A stretch of DNA of 64,000 bases from Heracleum sosnowskyi. Lineage: Eukaryota; Streptophyta; Magnoliopsida; Apiales; Apiaceae. The notes below the pieces were generated by a model. It did not search any database, had not been told where the DNA came from, and saw only the letters and a list, made by a program, of their open reading frames with translations. Position 1 is the first letter of the stretch. Each line of letters begins with the position of its first letter. The DNA lies in the NCBI GenBank assembly GCA_030848705.1, contig CM061235.1, positions 137,957,228-138,021,227 on the forward strand. Reading direction: 5' to 3'. Below, piece after piece: positions 55,442 to 64,000 of the stretch. Position numbers and translations under genes: made by a program.

Positions 55442-58400
55442 TCAAAAATTCTCAAAGTTCATCATTCCAAGTTCATTCACCAATTTGTTGAAAGTAGCTT
55501 CAGGCAGTGGCTTGGTGAATATATCAGCTAGTTGTTGATCAGCAGGAACAAAATGTAGTTCAATTGTTCCTTCCAGAACCTCTTCTCTTATAAAATGATA
55601 TCTGATACTGGTGTGTTTAGTAAGAGAATGCTGAACTGGATTTCCTGTCATTGCAATAGCACTTTGGTTATCACAATAAATAGGGATTTTTGAGTATGAC
55701 AGGCCATAATCCAACAACTGATTTCTCATCCACATTATCTGAGCACAGCAACTTCCTGCAGCAATGTACTCAGCTTCTGCAGTTGAAGTAGAGATAGACT
55801 TTTGCCTTTTACTAAACCATGAAACTAGTCTACCACCCAAAAACTGACAACTTCCTGAAGTACTTTTCCTGTCTATTTTGCATCCTGCAAAATCAGCATC
55901 TGAATAACCACACAAACCAAAATCTGATTCCCTTGCATACCAAAGACTAAGTGAAGGAGTGCCTTTGAGATATCTGAAAATTCTTTTAACTGCAATCAGA
56001 TGAGGTTCCCTAGGTTTTGCTTGAAATCTTGCACACAGACAGGTTGCAAACATGATATCTGGTCTACTTGTAGTGAGATACAATAAAGAGCCAATCATTC
56101 CTCTGTAATCAGTTACATCTACCTCAGTACCTTGATCAGGATCAAGTTTGGTAGCTGTAGCTATGGGAGTACTTGCAGTAGTACAATCTTCCATGTTAAA
56201 CCTTTTCAACAAATTCTTTGTGTATTTTGACTGATTGATAAAAATGCCATCATCAGTCTGTTTAACTTGAAGACCAAGAAAATAACTCATTTCTCCCATC
56301 ATGCTCATTTGATATCTTGACTGCATAAGCTTAGAAAACTTTTCACACAGCTTATTGTTTGTTGACCCAAAAATGATATCATCAACATAAATCTGAACTA
56401 AAAGCAAATCCGTATCATGATTCAAATAGAATAAAGTTTTATCAATGGTATCTCGTTTGAATCCACTTTCCAGTAAAAATTGAGCTAGGGTTTCATACCA
56501 TGCTCTTGGAGCTTGCTTTAGTCCATAAAGTGCTTTATCCAATCTGTAGACATGATTTGGATATTTAGGATTAATGAAACCAGGAGGTTGTTCAACATAT
56601 ACCTATTCCTCCAGTTCACCATTTAAGAAAGCACTTTTCACATCCATCTGGAAAACTTTGAATTTCTTGTGAGCTGCATAAGCCAGAAAGATCCTGATGG
56701 CCTCTAGTCTTGCAACAGGAGCAAAAGTTTCATCATAGTCAATTACTTCTTGTTGAGGATATCCCTTTGCAACTAGTCTTGCTTTGTTTCTGATAATTAC
56801 ACCATATGAATCAGTCTTATTTTTGAAAATCCATTTTGTACCAACAATTGACCAATTCTTTGGTCTTGGCACCAGTTTCCAGACTTCATTCCTTTCAAAT
56901 TCATTCAATTCTTCTTGCATTGCAGTAACCCAATCAGCATCTTTAAGTGCATCTTCAACTTTCTTTGGCTCCTCCTTTGACAGAAAGTTATTATATAGAC
57001 ATTCATTTTGAGTTGCACTTCTTGTCTGAACACCTGCATCAGGATCTCCAATTATCAAATCAGGAGTATGACTTGCAGTCCATTTCCTTGCTGGTGGTAA
57101 GTCATTTCTTGATGTAGATGCTCCCCCTGGATTAGTGTTATCTTGATTAGAAGAATTTGTTCCATTAGAAGCTCCCCCTAAATTGTTACTATCTCCTCCT
57201 GATGGATTATCAGGATTGTCATTTGAATCAGTATCTGAAGAACTTTGTCCTGATGATTGAGTTGACTCTGAATTTGTAGCAGTTTGTTGTTGCTCCCCCT
57301 CAACATTTGCACTACTCAATGAATCATCATTATTTGCATCATCAGTATTAGCACCATCGGGAATTGGAGTGTCATCTGGATTTGATGGATCATCAGGATT
57401 TGGTAACCCATCAGTATCTGATGAATTGACAGGATCTGATTCATTTTCTTCAGGTTCCTTGGTAGCTTCATTTTCAAAAACCAATATATCATGCGAGTCT
57501 TCATTCAATCCAATTATCTTCTTATCATCAAAAGATACGTGTATTGACTCCATGACAGTTCTTGTTCTCAAGTTAAACACTCTAAAGGCTCTTGATGCAG
57601 GATAGCCTATGAAAATTCCCTCATCAGCCTTTGTTTCAAACTTTCCTAGCTGTTCAGGATGAGTTCTGAGAACAAAACATTTACAGCCAAACACATGCAG
57701 ATGCTTCAAACTTGGTTTCTTCTCCTTGAGTGATTGATAAGGAGTAACACCATGTCTGTTTATCAATGTGAGATTTTGAGTATAGCATGCTGTGTTGACT
57801 GCTTCTGCCCAGAAATATGTATGTAATTTAGCTTCTTCCAACATAGTTCTGCCAGCTTCAATAAGAGTTCTATTTTTCCTTTCAACTACACCATTTTGCT
57901 GAGGTGTGCCAGGAGCAGAGAATTGTTGAATAATTCGTTTGAATTTGAAGAACTCTTCCATCTTTGAATTTTTGAATTCAGTACCATTATCACTCCTCAG
58001 TATCTTGACTTTGTACTTTGTGGTTGTCTCAATCATTCTCATATGATCCAACAGTATTTCTGGAGTTTCATCTTTTCTGTGCAGAAAATACACCCAGGTG
58101 AATCTAGAATATTCATGAACAATTAGAAGAGTGTACCTTTTCTTACTAATGGACATAATGTTGACTGGTCCAAATAGATCAAGGTGCAACATGTGATATG
58201 GTTCTTCAATAGAGGATTCTGATTTACTCTGGAATGATGTCCTTCTTTGTTTAGCCTTTTGACAAGCATCACAGAATCCATCAGGAGTATACAAAGCTTT
58301 AGGTAATCCTTTCACTAAATCTTTCTTAACCAACTCATTGATATTGCTGAAGTTGAGATGAGAAAGCTTCTTGTGCCAATTCCAACTTTCATCTACTGAT

Positions 58401-59961
58401 GCTTTACTGATTAGACATGTAGGAGAGCCATCAGTATTTGAGATAATGTTGGCTTCATAAATGTTACCATGCATGTAGCCAGACAGTGCTATCTTTCCTG
58501 TTTCTTTGCTGACTACTTCATAATGTGTGGAATAGAAGTTGACATGATAACCTCTGTCAGTGATTTGACTAATACTCAACAGGTTGTGTTTTAGTCCCTT
58601 CACTGGAGCTACTTTCTCAATGATGACATTTCCAATGATTATATTTCCATGTCCCAATGTTTGTCCAATGTTGTCATCTCCATAAGACACAGTTGGGCCA
58701 GCTTTTTCCTCATATTCTGATAAAAGGGCCTTGTTTCCAGTCATGTGCACAGAACATCCACTATCCATGACTAACACATTTTTCCTTTTTCCCTTATCAT
58801 CAGGAATAGCAGTTTCATCAGTATTGGCCATTAGGGCATAGTTGACCACCTCAGTATCAGATTCTGAGGAAGAGTCCATCCAATCCTTGCTTGATGTGAT
58901 GAGTGCCTTTGTCTTCTTGCACTCACTAGCAAAGTGTCCCATACCATTACACTTGTAGCATCTAACCTTTGACTTGTCAAATTTGCTACCCTTACTGTCC
59001 TTTTTGATATACTTGTCTTTGTTTGCATTGAAGTCCTTTTCTGGAAGTTGCCTTGTCTTCTAGCCTTCCTGAACTTCATCTTTTTGAAGCCTCTGACAAT
59101 CATAGCAACCATCTCTTCCATGTCTGAGTCAGAAGAGTCATCATCAGTATTGACATCAGGATTGCCATCAGTATCTGATGAAGAGTCATCAGGATCTGAC
59201 TCAACTATTCTTGATTTCCTTCTAGAGACCTCCATAGCTTTTCCTTTTGATTTAGACTCTACATTCAAGGCAATGGTCTTTGCCTTGCTGCTTTTCTTAT
59301 TCTTTCTCTGTTGAACTTCAAGATCATGAGTTCTTAGCATTCCATAGACTTCATCAAGAGACACAGTGTTTAGATCATACTGATGTCTAATGATAGAAGT
59401 TTGAGTATCCCATTCTTCTGGTAAAGCTCTCAGAAACTTGGTATTTGAATCTTCAGAAACATATTCCTTGCCAACTAAAGATAGATTGTTAAGGAGTGTC
59501 AGGAATCTATCATATAAATCAGTCAGGCTCTCATCAGGTCTTGCATCAAATTATTCATATTCTTGAATTAAAAGAGCCCTTCTGTTTTTCTTGACAGATG
59601 CAGATCCCTGGTATTGAGTTTCCAAAGTATCCCAGATTTCTTTTGCAGACTTGCATACAATCTCTCTGTTGGACATGACACCATCAAGACTACTGTGCAG
59701 GATGTTCTTTATCTTTGCCTCCCTGAGTACATGAGCTGTTTCTTCTGGAGTCCATTCACTCTTAGCCTTGACCACATAGTGTTCTGGTACAGTTTCTGTT
59801 CGTTCTATGATCCTGGTAGGAATATATGGTCCATCACGAATCCTGTCCAAATAATCAGGATCCATAGCCTCCAGGTAGATCAACATCTTTACCTTCCATG
59901 TTGGATATTCTGATTTTTTCAGAATGGGAATTTTCATGCTTTCATACTTGGTTGTCGACAT
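55442..59961 (-). pseudogene. Sirevirus gag-pol with two stops and one frameshift
   Basis: It starts at MSTTKYESMKIPILKK (59961). Gag has WKVKMLIYLEAMD and ALPEEWDTQTSIIRHQ and a zinc knuckle CYKCNGMGHFASEC (about 58960). Protease has VMDSGCSVHMTGN (58760). Integrase has an HHCC region (HKKLSHL..., CDACQKAKQRR) and DDE motifs (HLDLFGPV, RSDNGTEF, QQNGVVERKNR). RT has FAPVARLEAIR, MDVKSAFLNGELEE and YVDDIIFGS. RNase H runs to ADIFTKPL, with the stop at 55442. An in-frame TAA at 59551 and TAG at 56603, plus a frameshift near 59045 just before the knuckle, make it nonfunctional. Between integrase and RT is a low-complexity linker rich in NPDD/NPDN. Confidence 0.95.
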
Positions 59962-59995
59962 CTTAGATCGTATCTGATTCAAATTTAAATCAGTC

Positions 59996-60007
59996 TGCTC
60001 TGATACC
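59996..60007 (-). other. Primer-binding site (tRNA-iMet) of the inner Sirevirus
   Basis: On the minus strand TGGTATCAGAGC follows the 5' LTR after 3 bp. Confidence 0.92.
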
Positions 60008-60010
60008 AAT

Positions 60011-60575
60011 TGTTGCCCAGTAATAAACAATTGTAGAAGGGGGGTTGAATACAATTGTATAAGATTCTCGACTTATCAAAGTATATATCACTTATATGAA
60101 AGAATAATAACAGCTTTATTAAATCTGATATAAAACTGTTACAAACTCTCTCAAGAAATTCTGATGTTCTTGAGAGCTTCTAGGTTACAAAAATACTCGA
60201 GTGTGTAATTCGATATAAATCGAAACCTAAACTATGTTTATATACTACACAACTTCTCTATCAATTGCATGATAAGTTCTAATCAATTACAATGATTGAA
60301 ACATATCCTAAGTTGATAGCTTCATTACTATAAATAAGGAACCGACAAAATAAGCTTCCTTATTTAACTAGACTCCAAATATAACTTGAAATAGAAATCC
60401 TGATCAGCTTCCAGTTCTGATGATCAATCCTGATCCCAGTCCTGATGTAGATATCCTGATGACAATCCTGATACTGACGCTTGATCAAATACTGATGACC
60501 ATGTTATACTGATGACGTCAGCAATTATGATCAGTTGAGTCTAGATCCTGACGATCATTAAATCTTGATCTAACA
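60011..60575 (-). repeat. 5' LTR of the inner Sirevirus
   Basis: 565 bp, with TG/CA ends in element orientation. A TATA box (TATATAAA, 60244-60237 on the minus strand) lies in the expected promoter position. Confidence 0.96.
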
Positions 60576-60580
60576 GGGGG

Positions 60581-60844
60581 TTCTCACACTCTCAGTGTTT
60601 TTTTGAGTGATCTCATCACTCCTCACAAAAGAACTCTCATGGCCTAAGGCCTGGACATGTGAGCATCCCTCAATTTCACTCTGAACATGCTCAAGTCCCT
60701 CACCTTTTGCCAGCTCATTTGGCTGCCTCTCATTTTGATGCTCACCTCTCTTTTCTTTTGCACACCCTCACTCATCCTAGATGCATGGGTATGAGCAGTA
60801 CTTACATGCAATGAAATAGATGGTTTAGAATGTACCTTTAAGAA
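60581..60844 (-). pseudogene. Middle part of the outer env-like ORF
   Basis: On the minus strand a coding-like frame runs from about 60775 into the target site (KEKRGEHQNERQPNEL ... FVRSDEITQKNTESVR) and, if the inner element is removed, continues without a break into the segment ending at 48790. Its frame differs from the upstream part ending at 60845, and an in-frame TGA lies at about 60780. Either a frameshift plus stops or a short lost intron separates the two; splice signals are ambiguous. Confidence 0.5.
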
Positions 60845-62719
60845 CTAAGATAGTGGCACATCATCATCAGAAACATCCTCGACAGTTACAGCATCAAGAT
60901 CAGGCTGTGAAGAGATGACATGTGCTTTGCCATGAATGTTACTGTCAGTTGGAATATTGACAGTAGGTTCCACTGCAACTTGGACAGCAGGTTTGGTCGT
61001 GACAGTAACTTCAACTGAGTCCTTGATAGCAGAATCACCTGTGACAGCAACATCCATAGTGTCTTTGACAGCAACTTGGGTTGTGACAGCATCTTCCCTG
61101 AGGTAAGATGCTCCTTGGAGATTGAACAAGGTACTGGCTGTTTCACTTTCTAGCAGAGTTGTACCTTGCTCTTTCTCAGTATTTGAAGGAGTGGTGTCCA
61201 TCTCACTTTGAGAAATAGGTTCTTGTGGACCACTGAAAGGGGGCTCATCCATGATTGGAGATGGATGATCAAAACCTGAAGGGTTGGGACTGTCCCCCTC
61301 TCTAGGTTGTAGAGCAGAAACAAATGAATGTGTAGGGAAGGAAGAAGGTGAAAGTGGAGAAGAGAATGATGACTGCTCCACAGATGGAACTTGTGAAGCA
61401 TCAAAGGGGGAAGTAAAATCCTCACTGTGTCCTGACTCCATGTGTGTTTCTGCAAGTGGAGGTTCCTCATGAGTTGGACCATGAGGTTGTGCAGACTCTT
61501 TACAGGGTGCCTTGGGAGACATGCAAATTTCAATATATGTCCCTTGTTGAGAAGGCACATCTAGGGAGGAGTTTATTTCCCTTGATTCCTCTACAGTCTT
61601 TTGGGAGACTGCAGGGTGGCTGACAGTGGTTTTGGTCCTCTTAGCTCTCTTCTTCTTATGCTCAGGAGGAACCACTGTGGGTTCTGTTTGACTACCTTCC
61701 TTATTTGTTGCACTAGGTGCAGGAACTCCCTTTTGACTCTCAACACTACCACTACCACCAGTCTCTAGGGGCCTTTTTCTGGTTTCTTGTAAGGCTAGCC
61801 TCTGTACTTTGGGAAGTCTAGATAACCTAGGCTGAGTGTATGGGGTAGAATGAGGGTTAGCTGAATTTGGGTCTAATCCAGCTTCAGTCTCAATAATGAA
61901 GGTGTCAAAACCAGAAGGTAATGGAAAATCAAGGTCAGTCACTTGATCAACCATGTGTTTGGTGAAACATAGTGGAATATGTGCATTTAAATTCTGTGAA
62001 GTGAGAGTTGTGTGAGTGTTTCTTTTCAGTACTGGGCACACTTCTAATCGAGGGGCATTCTCATCAAAGTCACATAAAGAATTAATGCATAACATTAGAA
62101 AGCGAGGATAGATGTTTACCTTCTTACCTATGGCAGCCTTGAGGTGTGCCATGAGCAGATTTCCAACATCCACTTTGTACCCATGAACAAGAGAGTGAGT
62201 GAGCTTCTTGATGTAGGTGGGAATTCCATTCCAGCCGGTGGTCTTAGTAGAGAACACCTTCACCATAGAATCAAACACCATACTCCATTCCCTGCGGAGA
62301 TATTTCCTGTCCATTTCACCAGAGGGGTACCATTTTGTTGTTCCCTCCTCAAGAATAGGGCCAGAATACCCAATCTTCAAGAAGAGCTTCTTCAGGGTCT
62401 CATCACTAGCAAGCTCAGCATAATCCTTTCCTGGTTCTAGCACAATTCCCAAAGCTGCATTGATGCCCTGAACAGTGAGAGAGTAGCCGTGCTCTTTGAT
62501 TTTGAACTGAATGGAGGAGATGTCACCATCTTCTTGAGCAACGGCTGTCTCCCAGAAATTTTCAATCATGTCTAGGTCAAGAACAGGAGTGGAGGTAATT
62601 GCATACCCAAGATAGGACTTATTCATGAAATAAACAAGCCCTTTGAAACCCTCACTAGCATCACTTGGAGAGTAGATGCCAGCAAAGTTGGTTTGTGAAA
62701 TTGATTGTTTGGGGGCCAT
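60845..62719 (-). CDS. Outer Sirevirus env-like/gag-like extra ORF, 5' part
   Basis: A 624-residue open frame starts MAPKQSISQTNFAGIY. Residues 20-70 (FKGLVYFMNKSYLGYAIT, then IENFWETAV) match a domain common in extra ORFs of asterid and other plant Copia elements (…FH.IVDFLn.S.I.yALT.nP..y...I.qFW.TA). Residues ~150-260 contain REWSMVFDSMVKVFSTKTTG and YPRFLMLCINSLCDFDE. From ~300 on it is Ser/Pro/Glu-rich low complexity with a basic patch (HKKKRAKRTKT) and a Val/Thr repeat (VTTQVAVKD, VTVTTKPAVQVAV). The pol gene of this outer copy would lie beyond 64000. Function unknown. The stop at 60845 may be mutational. Confidence 0.65.
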   Translation of the reverse strand: MAPKQSISQTNFAGIYSPSDASEGFKGLVYFMNKSYLGYAITSTPVLDLDMIENFWETAVAQEDGDISSIQFKIKEHGYSLTVQGINAALGIVLEPGKDYAELASDETLKKLFLKIGYSGPILEEGTTKWYPSGEMDRKYLRREWSMVFDSMVKVFSTKTTGWNGIPTYIKKLTHSLVHGYKVDVGNLLMAHLKAAIGKKVNIYPRFLMLCINSLCDFDENAPRLEVCPVLKRNTHTTLTSQNLNAHIPLCFTKHMVDQVTDLDFPLPSGFDTFIIETEAGLDPNSANPHSTPYTQPRLSRLPKVQRLALQETRKRPLETGGSGSVESQKGVPAPSATNKEGSQTEPTVVPPEHKKKRAKRTKTTVSHPAVSQKTVEESREINSSLDVPSQQGTYIEICMSPKAPCKESAQPHGPTHEEPPLAETHMESGHSEDFTSPFDASQVPSVEQSSFSSPLSPSSFPTHSFVSALQPREGDSPNPSGFDHPSPIMDEPPFSGPQEPISQSEMDTTPSNTEKEQGTTLLESETASTLFNLQGASYLREDAVTTQVAVKDTMDVAVTGDSAIKDSVEVTVTTKPAVQVAVEPTVNIPTDSNIHGKAHVISSQPDLDAVTVEDVSDDDVPLS

Positions 62720-63367
62720 TTGTTTTGCTTGAGAGAAGAAGAGAGAAGGTAGGAGATGAATTGCTTGGGGATAAGAGAAAGGTGAGTGTTGTGTTTGCTT
62801 TTTGAGAACAGTTGTATGTTTGATGAATTTAGAGGGAAGTTCAAGCGTTTAACTAACAAAGTGGAAAAGTGAAATCGTGTCTTAACCCACTTAGCAGTCA
62901 CGTGGGTTACTGGTTGATTTCTCTCTCCTCGTGGAGGATGAGTGTCCAATTTTAACGGTCCTCTAATTTGACAGTAACCTGTGCGCTCAAAACAACCGTG
63001 TCAGTAACTTATTGTCATCGTTAAGTTCTCATATGATAGTATCTTTTACGAGTCATGATTGTTTACTGTTGTCGAGAAGTTAGCTGTCAAAGAACTGTGA
63101 CAACAACTTTTCTAGATGACAGCAACCTTTGCGGGAAAACAACAACTGTCAAGACTTTGTATTGAAACTGTTATGATTAATAACTTAACTGAAGAGACAC
63201 CAATTAAACATTTACAATATTTATTACTGATTCATTATTCAATCATAACAACATTCAACCAGTTAAGCAATTAACAACACATACATCAAGCAAGAGAAAA
63301 ATATAGAAGAAAATTGAAAAGCTTTATTAATTAAAAAGGGTTAAATTACTACAATTGGTGAGATTAA
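62720..63367. other. Upstream region of the outer env-like ORF
   Basis: No gene seen. On the minus strand it would be the leader of the 62719 ORF. Short repeats of ctgtca/tgacag occur through 62970-63150. Confidence 0.5.
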
Positions 63368-63640
63368 CTATTCTTTACAGTCTTTCTTAACCAATTCTAG
63401 AACTTCAGCCCTAACTATCTCTTCAGATGTTCCTTCCTCCTTGAGGAGTGTTTGAAATTCCTTTTCCTCTTCTTGCTCTTTAGCCTGTTCAGTGGCCTTG
63501 GCAGCAAGTTTCCTTTCTTCTTCCTCATCGAGGATATCCCATAACTCATCAAATAACGCTTCTACTTCTTCATTTTAGGGCTCACTCCCACAAGGCTTAG
63601 GCCTGTATTCAATTCCTGCTTTGTTTTCTATTTTACCCTC
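63368..63640 (-). pseudogene. Acidic ORF fragment in the outer Sirevirus
   Basis: The minus-strand frame reads EEVEALFDELWDILDEEEER, then KATEQAKEQEEEKEF, then EEGTSEEIVRAEVLELVKKD and a stop at 63368. One TAA interrupts it at 63575. It is highly charged and helix-like. Its location between the env-like ORF and the expected pol matches that of the antisense acidic ORF at 54601 in the inner copy, but it lies on the same strand as the env-like ORF. Homology between the two is not established. Confidence 0.45.
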
Positions 63641-64000
63641 TTTCTAAATGATTCACTAATATAGCCTAAGACTCATTTTATAGGCATACTAGGTTAAGGA
63701 GGGATGTAAACGGTCAACAGTTTGGAATACCCATACAACTACCACATATTGCAATTAAGTGATGTCTACCACTAATACAACAATCAAGGCAAAACTGACC
63801 AATTAAGGAGAATCCTTGACCAATTTCAGCAGTAAAAACCATGAAAGTTAATGTCATACTTGAAAAAACTATCAAAAGTGAGACTAGCACAAAATTCAAT
63901 TTAAACATGCTGTCGAAAATAGATAGGGATTTAAGTAGACAGCAACTTCTGAAGTTGTTATTGTCACAAGCTCCATTTGAATAATAGAATGAAAACTAGT
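63641..64000. other. Right edge, nothing recognised
   Basis: Probably interior of the outer Sirevirus. A minus-strand frame at 63714-63908 has a hydrophobic start but no family match. Confidence 0.4.

Larger units (their letters stand above)
49737..60575 (-). mobile_element. Complete Ty1/Copia Sirevirus (inner copy)
   Basis: The 10,839-bp element lies in minus orientation with 565-bp LTRs (TGTTAGATC...GGGCAACA) and the perfect target duplication ggggg (49732-49736, 60576-60580). In element order: LTR, tRNA-iMet primer site, gag, protease, integrase, RT, RNase H, an antisense ORF, a long env-like ORF, polypurine tract, LTR. The Copia order (INT before RT) and an env-like region downstream of pol fit the Sirevirus (SIRE/Maximus) lineage. 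The LTRs differ at about 21 positions (about 3.7%). Confidence 0.95.

Overview
This window is nuclear DNA of a higher plant, probably a eudicot. It is AT-rich, has spliced genes with GT-AG introns, and is dominated by plant transposon lineages: Ty3/Gypsy Tat, a Tekay-like chromovirus, Ty1/Copia Sirevirus, MULE, Helitron, CACTA and LINE. The species cannot be fixed from the sequence. One ordinary host gene is clearly recognisable; almost everything else is layered mobile DNA.

Layout. 1-2332: CACTA-like termini and a degraded exon-like gene fragment. The CACTA end at 2332 cuts into a truncated minus-strand Tat element (gag 2333-3750, LTR 3784-4276). 4277-9301: AT-rich intergenic DNA with a 32-base G run, two recent tandem duplications and a dead LINE reverse-transcriptase fragment. 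9302-20514: a GATA26/27-type zinc-finger gene (plus strand) in three exons. Intron 1 (2.7 kb) carries a MULE with a perfect 9-bp target duplication. Intron 2 (8.0 kb) carries a complete non-autonomous Helitron and a fold-back element.

21167-31612: a young complete Tat element (505-bp LTRs with 6 differences, TSD ctatc). Its single-frame gag-pol is broken by three stop codons. Behind pol it carries a three-exon antisense gene and a 100-bp tandem array whose units form long hairpins. 31613-34538: intergenic DNA with a probable small Helitron. 34539-48609: an antisense LTR fragment, then a 13.3-kb LARD-like Gypsy element with 4.3/4.5-kb LTRs around a decayed Tekay-type pol.

48610-64000: a minus-strand Sirevirus whose env-like extra ORF (48790-62719) is split by a second complete Sirevirus at 49737-60575 (565-bp LTRs, TSD ggggg). 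The inner copy has gag-pol, an env-like ORF and, between them, an antisense acidic ORF with its own TATA box.

The nesting gives a relative history: Tat copy A before the CACTA insertion; the outer Sirevirus before the inner one (about 3.7% LTR divergence); the Tat element at 21-31 kb is youngest (about 1.2%).
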